A DNA stretch of 38,481 bases from Streptomyces sp. SPB074 (GTDB lineage Bacteria > Actinomycetota > Actinomycetes > Streptomycetales > Streptomycetaceae), in assembly GCF_000154905.1 (NCBI RefSeq), contig NZ_GG770539.1:5876081-5914561 (forward strand). The letters are read 5' to 3'. Under the pieces are notes generated by a model. It was given only the letters and a program-made list of their open reading frames with translations, ran no database searches and was not told the origin of the DNA. Below are positions 26,095-32,368 of the stretch, piece by piece (position 1 is the stretch's first letter; every line of letters starts with the position of its first letter). Both the position numbers and the translations under genes were made by a program.

Positions 26095-27711
26095 GTGACC
26101 GCATCCGTTCCGCCCGAGGGCGCCGTCCCGCCGCCCGGCTGCCCCGCCCACACCTCCGCCGCCCCGTCCCGTCCGCGCCCCGACTACTCCGGGCTGCCCG
26201 CCCCCGAGGGCCGCGACCCGGCGGGCGAGGCGGACAACCCCAACATCGGCCCCGGCCGGGCCCGCAGGCTCCACGGACCGGACGCCGAGCGCGACCAGCA
26301 GGGGCTCTACGACACGCTGCGCCTGGAGTACGGCGAGGTCGCCCCCGTGCTGCTGCCCCGGGACGTACCCGCCTGGCTCGTGCTCGGCCACGAGGAGAAC
26401 CGCTTCGTGTGCGCGCACCCCGAGCTGTTCACCACGGACGGCCGCGAGTGGCGCCTGCTCCAGGACGGCACGGTCGGCCCCGACCACCCCATGGCGCCCA
26501 TCTTCATGTGGCAGCCCGTCTGCGCCTTCGTCGAGGGCGAGGAGCACGAGCGGCTGCGCGAGCCGCTGGAGGAGAACCTCCGCGTCACCGACCTGCGCGA
26601 ACTGCGCCGACTGGTGCAGACCGGCACCTACACCCTCCTCAACGACCTGTGCGAGGAAGGCTTCTGCGACCTCACCGAGGACTACTGCGAGCGCCTCCCG
26701 ATGCTCGTGCTCCTCGGCCTCTTCGGCATGTCGCACCTGTACGACGACCGCTTCCTCGAAGCGGCCCGCGACCTCATCAAGGGCACCGAGACCGCCAACG
26801 CGAGCAACGAGCACCTGATGCGGCTCTTCCGCGCCGAGGTCGAGCGGGCGCGCGCCGAGCCGGGCCGCGACTTCGCCTCGCAACTCCTCGCCCACCGCGC
26901 CGGGATGAGCCCGCGCGAGGTCGCCGAGCACCTGCGGATCGTCCTCATCGCCGCGTACGAGACGACGGCGAACCTCCTGGCCAACGCGATGCGCATCCTG
27001 CTCGCGCAGATGGAGGTGCGCGGCCGGGTCGGCGCCGGGCGGCTCAACATCTACGAGGCGATCGAGCAGGCGCTGTGGGACGAGCCCCCGTTCAGCGCCA
27101 TGATGGGCCGCTACGCGCTCCAGGACGTGGAGGTGGGCGGACGGCTCATCAGGAAGGGCGACGCCGTCATGCTCGGCTACGCCGCCGGGAACGTGGACAC
27201 ACGCGTACGTCCCGATCTCCGGGCGCCGGTCAGGGACAACCGGTCCCACCTCGCCTTCGGCCGGGGCCCGCACGCCTGCCCCGGTCAGTACCTGGGCCGT
27301 CAGCTCTGCCAGCTCGCGCTGGACGACCTGCTCGCCTGGTTCCCCGACATGCGCCTCGCGGTGCCCTCCTCGCAGCTGCGCTGGTCGGGCTCGCTGCTCA
27401 GCCGCCACCTCGTGGAACTCCCCGTCCGCTTCGAACCGCGCTCCCAGCGCGACGAGGAGAGCATCGGCACCTTCGGGCTGCCGCTCCCGGCGGGCGTGAA
27501 CCTCTTCCCGGCGCCCGACGAGGAGTACGACGTCCCGCCCGTCGAGGTCCCGGGAGGGCTCCTGGAGGCGGAGCGGGAGGCCGGTGAGTGGCGGGCCGCG
27601 AAGGAGCGGCGCGAGGCCGCCGAGCGGGCCGAGGCGCCACCGGCGGACGAGGGCACCGGGGCGGGGCTCCCGCGCCCGCGCCGCCTCGTGTGGGGCCGCT
27701 CGCGGCGCTGA
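26095..27711 (+). CDS. rarE: Cytochrome P450 of the CYP157 type, conservon component CvnE/RarE
   Basis: 538 residues; start GTG 26095. It has a heme-Cys loop FGRGPHACPGQYLG and an I-helix AAYETT, with Glu where Asp is usual. In the K-helix the universal EXXR reads QALW (IEQALWDEPPF), so both Glu and Arg are missing. This matches the reported EXXR-less CYP157 family (S. coelicolor CYP157C1 has a similar EQSLW sequence). The C-terminal 85 residues are a charged, disordered tail. It is 84 nt after rarD and convergent with the next gene, 7 bp away, with no terminator seen. The substrate is unknown. Confidence 0.9.
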   Translation: MTASVPPEGAVPPPGCPAHTSAAPSRPRPDYSGLPAPEGRDPAGEADNPNIGPGRARRLHGPDAERDQQGLYDTLRLEYGEVAPVLLPRDVPAWLVLGHEENRFVCAHPELFTTDGREWRLLQDGTVGPDHPMAPIFMWQPVCAFVEGEEHERLREPLEENLRVTDLRELRRLVQTGTYTLLNDLCEEGFCDLTEDYCERLPMLVLLGLFGMSHLYDDRFLEAARDLIKGTETANASNEHLMRLFRAEVERARAEPGRDFASQLLAHRAGMSPREVAEHLRIVLIAAYETTANLLANAMRILLAQMEVRGRVGAGRLNIYEAIEQALWDEPPFSAMMGRYALQDVEVGGRLIRKGDAVMLGYAAGNVDTRVRPDLRAPVRDNRSHLAFGRGPHACPGQYLGRQLCQLALDDLLAWFPDMRLAVPSSQLRWSGSLLSRHLVELPVRFEPRSQRDEESIGTFGLPLPAGVNLFPAPDEEYDVPPVEVPGGLLEAEREAGEWRAAKERREAAERAEAPPADEGTGAGLPRPRRLVWGRSRR

Positions 27712-27718
27712 CGGCGGC

Positions 27719-28690
27719 TCAGTCCCGGGCGGTACGGGCCCAGCGCGCGGGATCGTGCCAGGCGGTGAGCGCGCGCCCGCTCGTGAAGCGGCGCGGCTCA
27801 CCGCTCAGCGGATCGGTGAACGCGAGCGTGCGGGCCAGGAGCTGGAGCGGGCGGCGGTAGTCGGTGGGGTCCGGGTCGGTGACCCGGGGATAGAGCGGGT
27901 CGCCGAGGAGCGGCAGCCCGAGGCCGTTCATGTGGGCGCGCAGCTGATGCGTGCGCCCGGTGCGGGGGAGCAGCCGGTAGCGGGCCAGGAGCGGAGGAAG
28001 CCCGGCGTGGGCGGGGGCCGTGCGCACGCCGAGCAGGGCGACGCGGGTCTCGCTGTTCGGCGCGGCGCCCGCGACCTCGCGCGCCGCGAGGTCGCCGCGC
28101 TCCTTGACGAGATGGCTGCGGACCGTACGGGGTAGCGGCAGCGAGGGCGCGTAGGCGGCGACCGCCTCGTACTCCTTGCGCACCTCCTTGCGCGCGAAGA
28201 GCGACTGGTAGGCCCCCCGGTCCTCGGGCCGTACGACGAAGAGGACGAGACCGGCGGTGAGCCGGTCCAGGCGGTGCGCGGGGCTCAGCGCCGGGATGCC
28301 GAGGTCGCGGCGCAGCCGGGCGAGGGCGGTCTCGGTGATGTGGCTGCCGCGCGGGGTGGTGGCGAGGAAGTGCGGCTTGTCGCAGACGAGGAGGCGCTCG
28401 TCGCGGTGCACGACGCGCAGCGCGAAGGGGACTTCCGGCTCGGGGGCGCGGGTGCGGTGGAACCAGTACGTGGCACCGGGGAGGCGCTCCCCGCCGTGCG
28501 CGGGGCGCCCGCCCGCGTCCACGAACTCGCCGGCGGCGAGCATCGCGTCGAGGACGCCGGACGGCACGGGCAGCCGCGCGCGCAGGTGGGCACGCAGGGT
28601 GCCCTCGTGGCTGTCGGGGACACGGAGCCGGACGGCGTCGATGCCGTCCCGCTGGGGGAGCGGCGAGAAAGAACGGGAACGGCGCGGCAC
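27719..28690 (-). CDS. RluA-family pseudouridine synthase
   Basis: 323 residues. RluA-type catalytic loop HRLDRLTAG (Asp is the nucleophile), preceded by an S4-like N-terminal region (LRAHLRARLPVPSGVLDAML) and followed by TGRTHQLRAHM and LGDPLYP. It modifies uridines in rRNA or tRNA; which site cannot be told. Start is GTG 28690. A TACCCT -10 lies 7 nt upstream of the start with no Shine-Dalgarno sequence, so it is probably leaderless. Confidence 0.92.
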   Translation of the reverse strand: MPRRSRSFSPLPQRDGIDAVRLRVPDSHEGTLRAHLRARLPVPSGVLDAMLAAGEFVDAGGRPAHGGERLPGATYWFHRTRAPEPEVPFALRVVHRDERLLVCDKPHFLATTPRGSHITETALARLRRDLGIPALSPAHRLDRLTAGLVLFVVRPEDRGAYQSLFARKEVRKEYEAVAAYAPSLPLPRTVRSHLVKERGDLAAREVAGAAPNSETRVALLGVRTAPAHAGLPPLLARYRLLPRTGRTHQLRAHMNGLGLPLLGDPLYPRVTDPDPTDYRRPLQLLARTLAFTDPLSGEPRRFTSGRALTAWHDPARWARTARD

Positions 28691-28697
28691 GAGACAC

Positions 28698-28703
28698 AGG
28701 GTA
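28698..28703 (-). promoter_or_regulatory. -10 element placing the pseudouridine synthase gene as leaderless
   Basis: Reverse-strand TACCCT, 7 nt before GTG 28690. Confidence 0.4.
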
Positions 28704-28722
28704 CGGGGAGGGCGGGGGCCGC

Positions 28723-28792
28723 CCCGTACCTCCGGAGCAAAGGCGGCGGCTTGCTCTCCCGTACTTCCGGCGGGAAGGCGGCGGCCCGCCCG
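28723..28792. repeat. Imperfect 35-bp tandem repeat
   Basis: Two units begin with CCCGTAC at 28723 and 28758 and share AAGGCGGCGGC further on. A third start, CCCCGTAA, follows at about 28793. It is in the gap downstream of the siderophore-protein tail copy. Confidence 0.45.
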
Positions 28793-28801
28793 CCCCGTAA
28801 C

Positions 28802-28884
28802 CCCGCGCTTTTCAGGCGGCTTCGGCGCCCTCTTGTTCGGCCTCCACGCGGGCGTTCCAGTCCCTCTTGCTCGCCTGCCAGCCG
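28802..28884 (-). repeat. Downstream copy of the last 24 codons of the siderophore-interacting protein gene
   Basis: 83 bp matching 29057-29139 with one mismatch (28809 versus 29064), offset 255 bp. It repeats the segment GWQASKRDWNARVEAEQ and the stop region of the neighbouring gene. It has no intact gene of its own. Confidence 0.85.
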
Positions 28885-28927
28885 GCTTCTCCTATGGCGT
28901 CGGCTTCGCCTCCGGGAGCGCCCGAGC

Positions 28928-28999
28928 CGGTGCCGAGACGCCCGACGTGCTCGGTCGCTCGTTCCTCACGACCTGCGCGCGACGGGCGTCTCGGCACCG
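28928..28999. repeat. 17-bp perfect inverted repeat between the two tail copies
   Basis: CGGTGCCGAGACGCCCG (28928-28944) and its exact reverse complement (28983-28999), with a 38-nt centre. It lies in the 172-bp spacer between the two tail copies. No transposase gene is present. Confidence 0.85.
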
Positions 29000-29066
29000 T
29001 CGCGCTCCCTTCGGCTCCGTCGGCGCTGCTCGGCCCTGCGGGCCTCGGCGGGTGGGCCCGCGCCTT

Positions 29067-29921
29067 TCAGGCGGCTTCGGCGCCCTCTTGTTCGGCCTCC
29101 ACGCGGGCGTTCCAGTCCCTCTTGCTCGCCTGCCAGCCGTCCTCGTTGTGGCCGAGGCGCCAGTAGCCGGAGATGGAGAGGCGGTCGCGGGTGATGCCGC
29201 GGTCGAGGCGGAGGTGGCGGCGGAGGTCCTTGACGAAGCCGGCCTCGCCGTGGACGAAGACCTGGACCGTCGCCGGGTCGCACTCCACCGTGCGCACGGC
29301 GGCGACGAGCGCCTCGCCCGCCGGGCGTTCGCCCCGGTGCAGCCACGTCAGGCGCACCCCGGCGGGGATGTCGAGCTTCTGCTCCTCGCTCGCGTCCGCG
29401 ACCTCGATGAAGACGTCGCCCTTCGCGTCGGCGGGCATGTTCTCGACGGCCGCCGCGATCGCGGGCAGCGCGCTCTCGTCCCCCGCGAGCAGGTGGCTGC
29501 TCGCGGCCGGCTCCGGGCGGTAGGCGCCGCCGGGACCGGCGAAGCGCAGCACGTCGCCCGGCTTCGCCGCCGCGGCCCAGGGGCCGGCCAGGCCCTCGTC
29601 GCCGTGCACGACGAAGTCGACGGTCAGCTCGCGGGCCGCCCCGTCCCAGCGCCGCACGGTGTACGTGCGGGTCACGGGCCACTGCTCGCGCGGGAGGTCC
29701 GCCCGCACCTGCCCCATGTCGAAGGGCTCGGGGTACGTGACGCCCTCGCGCGGGAAGATCAGCTTGATGTAGTGGTCCGTGTACTCGTCGGCGGCGAACT
29801 CGGCGAGCCCGTCGCCGCCGAAGACCACCCTGACCATGTGCGGGGTGAGCTGTTCGGTACGCAGCACCCGCCCGGAGTGGGTGCGCCCGCCCTTGCGCGC
29901 GGGCCGTTCGGCGTCAGCCAT
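29067..29921 (-). CDS. Siderophore-interacting protein (ferric-siderophore reductase, SIP/ViuB type)
   Basis: 284 residues. FAD-binding motif RTYTVR (N-terminal flavin barrel) and NAD(P)-binding C-domain with GDESALPAIAAAVENMP and YWRLGHNEDGW near the end. Such cytosolic enzymes release iron from imported ferric siderophores. Start is ATG 29921, with a G-rich stretch upstream as ribosome-binding site. The iron box at 29945-29963 lies upstream, indicating control by the DmdR/IdeR repressor. Its last 24 codons are duplicated downstream. Confidence 0.93.
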   Translation of the reverse strand: MADAERPARKGGRTHSGRVLRTEQLTPHMVRVVFGGDGLAEFAADEYTDHYIKLIFPREGVTYPEPFDMGQVRADLPREQWPVTRTYTVRRWDGAARELTVDFVVHGDEGLAGPWAAAAKPGDVLRFAGPGGAYRPEPAASSHLLAGDESALPAIAAAVENMPADAKGDVFIEVADASEEQKLDIPAGVRLTWLHRGERPAGEALVAAVRTVECDPATVQVFVHGEAGFVKDLRRHLRLDRGITRDRLSISGYWRLGHNEDGWQASKRDWNARVEAEQEGAEAA

Positions 29922-29944
29922 GGGAGTCCCCCCGATCGATCTGC

Positions 29945-29963
29945 TTAGGTAAGCCTAAGTTAG
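29945..29963 (-). promoter_or_regulatory. Iron box (DmdR/IdeR operator)
   Basis: TTAGGTAAGCCTAAGTTAG lies 24 nt upstream of the siderophore-interacting protein start. Its core is a perfect CTTAGG-TAAG-CCTAAG palindrome (29944-29959). It resembles the consensus TTAGGTTAGGCTAACCTAA. Confidence 0.8.
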
Positions 29964-29967
29964 CACT

Positions 29968-30897
29968 TCACCGGGTGAGTGTGCGCAGCACGCGGTCGAG
30001 CGAGCCGCCGAGCCCCCAGCGCTCCCCGAGGGCCGCCAGCGCCTCCCCGTCGCGGGGCTCGTCCGGCAGCCGGTCGTCGAGGTCCGCCGGGACGGCGAGG
30101 TCGCGCGCGACGCGGACCACGGTGGGGGCCACGTCCAGGTACGGGCCCGATTCGGTCAGGCGGCGGCGCTGGGCGGGGGTGATCTTCGAGGCGGGGTCGG
30201 CGGCGGCGGCGCGGATGCCGTCGAGGTCGCCGTACGCCGCGAGGAGCTTCGCGGCGGTCTTCTCGCCGATCCCCGGCACGCCGGGCAGGCCGTCGCTGGG
30301 GTCGCCGCGCAGGGTCGCGAGGTCCGCGTATCCGGGTCCGTCCACCCCGTACTTCTCGCGCAGCACGGCCTCGTCGGTGGCCTGGAGGCTGCCGACGCCC
30401 TTGAGCGGGTAGAGCACGCGGACGCCGCGCGCGTCGTCCACGAGCTGGAAGAGGTCGCGGTCCCCCGTGACGATGTCGACCGGGCCGCGCGCGCGGGTGG
30501 TGAGGGTGCCGATCACGTCGTCCGCCTCGTAGCCGGGGACGCCGAGCCGCGCGATGCCGAGCGCGTCGAGGACGGCCTCGATGACCGGGACCTGGGGCGA
30601 GAGGGTGTCGGGCACCTCCTCCTCGTCGGGGCCCGCCTCCGTCTCCCCGGCGACCCTGTGCGCCTTGTAGCCCGGGATGAGGGCGACCCGCCACTCCGGC
30701 CGCCAGTCGGCGTCCATGCAGGCCACGAGGGAGTCGGGCCGGTGGTCCTGGACGAGGTGCGCGATGAAGTCGAGCAGTCCGCGCACCGCGTTGACCGGGG
30801 TCCCGTCCGGGGCGCGCACCGAGTCGGGGACGCCGAAGTAGGCGCGGAAGTAGAGGGAGGCGGTGTCGAGGAGCATGAGCCGGGGAGTCTGCGTCAC
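29968..30897 (-). CDS. 5'-3' exonuclease (PolI N-terminal domain type)
   Basis: 309 residues from GTG 30897; ATG 30906 is an alternative start (MPGV) but its AGG abuts the ATG. Acidic metal-binding residues occur in LMLLDTASLYFRAYFG, CMDADW, GYEADDVIG and VTGDRDLFQLV. The helix-hairpin-helix LPGVPGIGEKTAAKLL follows. No polymerase domain is attached. A stand-alone flap-type exonuclease in DNA repair or Okazaki processing is the likely role. It is divergent from the betaine transporter operon across a 322-bp control region. Confidence 0.92.
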   Translation of the reverse strand: MTQTPRLMLLDTASLYFRAYFGVPDSVRAPDGTPVNAVRGLLDFIAHLVQDHRPDSLVACMDADWRPEWRVALIPGYKAHRVAGETEAGPDEEEVPDTLSPQVPVIEAVLDALGIARLGVPGYEADDVIGTLTTRARGPVDIVTGDRDLFQLVDDARGVRVLYPLKGVGSLQATDEAVLREKYGVDGPGYADLATLRGDPSDGLPGVPGIGEKTAAKLLAAYGDLDGIRAAAADPASKITPAQRRRLTESGPYLDVAPTVVRVARDLAVPADLDDRLPDEPRDGEALAALGERWGLGGSLDRVLRTLTR

Positions 30898-30984
30898 GCC
30901 AGGCATCCTGCCGCACTCACCGCCTTGCGCGGGGCCCGGCCCGGCACGCCGTGGCCGAACCTTTTCGCCCTGTGCGCCCGCCCG

Positions 30985-31000
30985 GGTGTGGGGGCACACC
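30985..31000. promoter_or_regulatory. Short palindrome in the exonuclease/transporter divergent region
   Basis: GGTGTG-GGGG-CACACC, 6-bp arms. No known factor assigned. Confidence 0.25.
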
Positions 31001-31008
31001 TCACACCA

Positions 31009-31024
31009 TAACGGCGAGGTAACG
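31009..31024 (+). promoter_or_regulatory. Direct repeat TAACG-N6-TAACG
   Basis: Two TAACG half-sites at 31009-31013 and 31020-31024, 11 bp apart start to start. OmpR-family regulators such as MtrA bind direct half-sites with this period. The regulator cannot be named from this alone. Confidence 0.3.
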
Positions 31025-31048
31025 CAAGCACTTTGGGGCGATCCGGAA

Positions 31049-31062
31049 GTGATCTGAATCAC
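31049..31062. promoter_or_regulatory. Crp/GlxR-like palindrome
   Basis: GTGAT-CTGA-ATCAC, perfect 5-bp arms, extended to AGTGATCTGAATCACA, one base short of TGTGA-N6-TCACA. It lies just upstream of the putative -10 TATAAG (31079-31084) of the transporter operon. Confidence 0.55.
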
Positions 31063-31078
31063 ATAATCGTTTGATGGG

Positions 31079-31084
31079 TATAAG
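31079..31084 (+). promoter_or_regulatory. Putative -10 element of the betaine-type transporter operon
   Basis: TATAAG. The Crp-like site overlaps the expected -35, and the leader to the start at 31220 is about 125 nt. Confidence 0.4.
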
Positions 31085-31164
31085 CCCGGGAAGCAGCGCC
31101 CCCGGAGCGGACCCGACGTACCGAACGGAACGACCGGGTCAGCGGACGGATTCCGCAAGCTTCA

Positions 31165-31193
31165 CGGCTCGCCGCGACAGGGGTGGCGAGCCG
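31165..31193 (+). other. Leader hairpin before the transporter ATPase
   Basis: CGGCTCGCC (31165-31173) pairs with GGCGAGCCG (31185-31193), 11-nt loop, ending 26 nt before the start codon. It could be an attenuator or mRNA-stabilising hairpin. I did not recognise a known riboswitch in the leader. Confidence 0.45.
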
Positions 31194-31219
31194 CTTTCCG
31201 TGCGATCCGAGAGGTGTTT

Positions 31220-32368
31220 GTGGCAAAGCTACAAGCCGAGAATTTGTTCAAGGTCTTCGGCAGACAAGCCGAGTCCGCCGTCAGCCGCCTCCAGGACGGC
31301 GTCACGCGCGAGGACCTGCGTGCCGAGGGCATCACGGCCGCCGTGATCGACGCCTCCTTCTCCGTGGAGGAAGGCCAGATCTTCGTGGTCATGGGCCTCT
31401 CCGGCTCCGGCAAGTCCACGCTGCTCCGGATGCTCAACGGCCTCCTCGAACCCACCGCCGGTCACGTCCGTTTCGACGGGCAGGACCTCACCGGGCTCAG
31501 CGCCGCCGGGCTGCGCGAGGTGCGCGCCAAGAAGATCAGCATGGTCTTCCAGCACTTCGCCCTCTTCCCGCACCGCAGCGTCCTGGAGAACGCCGCCTAC
31601 GGCCTCCAGGTGCAGGGCGTGCCGCGCGAGGAGCGCGAGCGCCGCGCCACCGAGGCCCTGGAACTCGCCGGGCTCAAGGGCTGGGAGAAGTCCTGGCCCG
31701 ACGAGCTGTCCGGCGGGATGCAGCAGCGCGTGGGCCTCGCCCGCGCGCTCGCGACCGACGCCGACCTGCTCCTCATGGACGAGTCCTTCAGCGCGCTGGA
31801 CCCGCTGATCCGCCGTGACATGCAGGACCAGCTGGTCGAGCTCCAGAAGCGGCTGAAGAAGACCATCGTCTTCATCACCCACGACCTCAACGAGGCCATG
31901 CGCCTCGGCGACAGCATCGCCGTCATGCGTGACGGCCGCATCGTGCAGACCGGGACGGCGGAGGACATCCTCGTCACCCCGGCCAATGACTACGTTGCCG
32001 CCTTCACCCAGGACGTCGACCGCTCCCGCGTGCTCACTGCCGGCGCCATCATGGCCGAGCCGGAGAGCGTCCACGGGACCGTCGCCGACGGCAAGGAGCT
32101 GCGCGACCACGCGGACGTGCTCGCCGCCGCCCCGGCCACCGTCACCGAGGACACCCCGATCTTCCAGCTCTTCGGCCCCAGCGCCAGGAGCACCGCGCCC
32201 GTCGCGGTGACCGACGCGAAGGGCGCGCTCATCGGCGTCGTCCCCCGCGCGCGCCTGCTCGCCGTCCTCGGGGAGCCCATGAAACCCGAGGAGCAGGGCG
32301 CCACGCTCGCCAAGACTCCGGAACAGCGCCACGAGGGCGCCACCGGAAAGGTGAGTGCACGTGCCTAG
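31220..32368 (+). CDS. Glycine betaine/proline-type ABC transporter ATP-binding protein
   Basis: 382 residues (start GTG 31220, GAGAGG 5 nt upstream; the in-frame GTG at 31214 overlaps that site). Walker A GLSGSGKST (from residue 59), signature ELSGGMQQRVGLARAL, Walker B LLLMDE, switch His (FITHDLNEA). The C-terminal part after about residue 245 is a CBS-like regulatory region, as in OpuAA/ProV proteins. It energises uptake of osmoprotectants. The stop overlaps the next gene by 8 nt. Confidence 0.94.
   Translation: MAKLQAENLFKVFGRQAESAVSRLQDGVTREDLRAEGITAAVIDASFSVEEGQIFVVMGLSGSGKSTLLRMLNGLLEPTAGHVRFDGQDLTGLSAAGLREVRAKKISMVFQHFALFPHRSVLENAAYGLQVQGVPREERERRATEALELAGLKGWEKSWPDELSGGMQQRVGLARALATDADLLLMDESFSALDPLIRRDMQDQLVELQKRLKKTIVFITHDLNEAMRLGDSIAVMRDGRIVQTGTAEDILVTPANDYVAAFTQDVDRSRVLTAGAIMAEPESVHGTVADGKELRDHADVLAAAPATVTEDTPIFQLFGPSARSTAPVAVTDAKGALIGVVPRARLLAVLGEPMKPEEQGATLAKTPEQRHEGATGKVSARA

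Noticed and set aside
25270..27801. Long minus-strand frame opposite rarC to rarE
   Set aside because: Antisense shadow; the sense frames have full family motifs and coupled junctions.
28812..28997. 61-codon minus-strand frame in the duplicated region
   Set aside because: Only its last 23 residues resemble a real protein, being the copied tail of the siderophore-interacting protein; the rest crosses the inverted repeat.
31085..31219. Riboswitch in the transporter leader (ydaO/c-di-AMP type considered)
   Set aside because: None of the conserved core segments I know for that class could be found; only a plain hairpin is present.
31214..31219. GTG 31214 as start of the transporter ATPase
   Set aside because: It overlaps the GAGAGG ribosome-binding site that fits GTG 31220.
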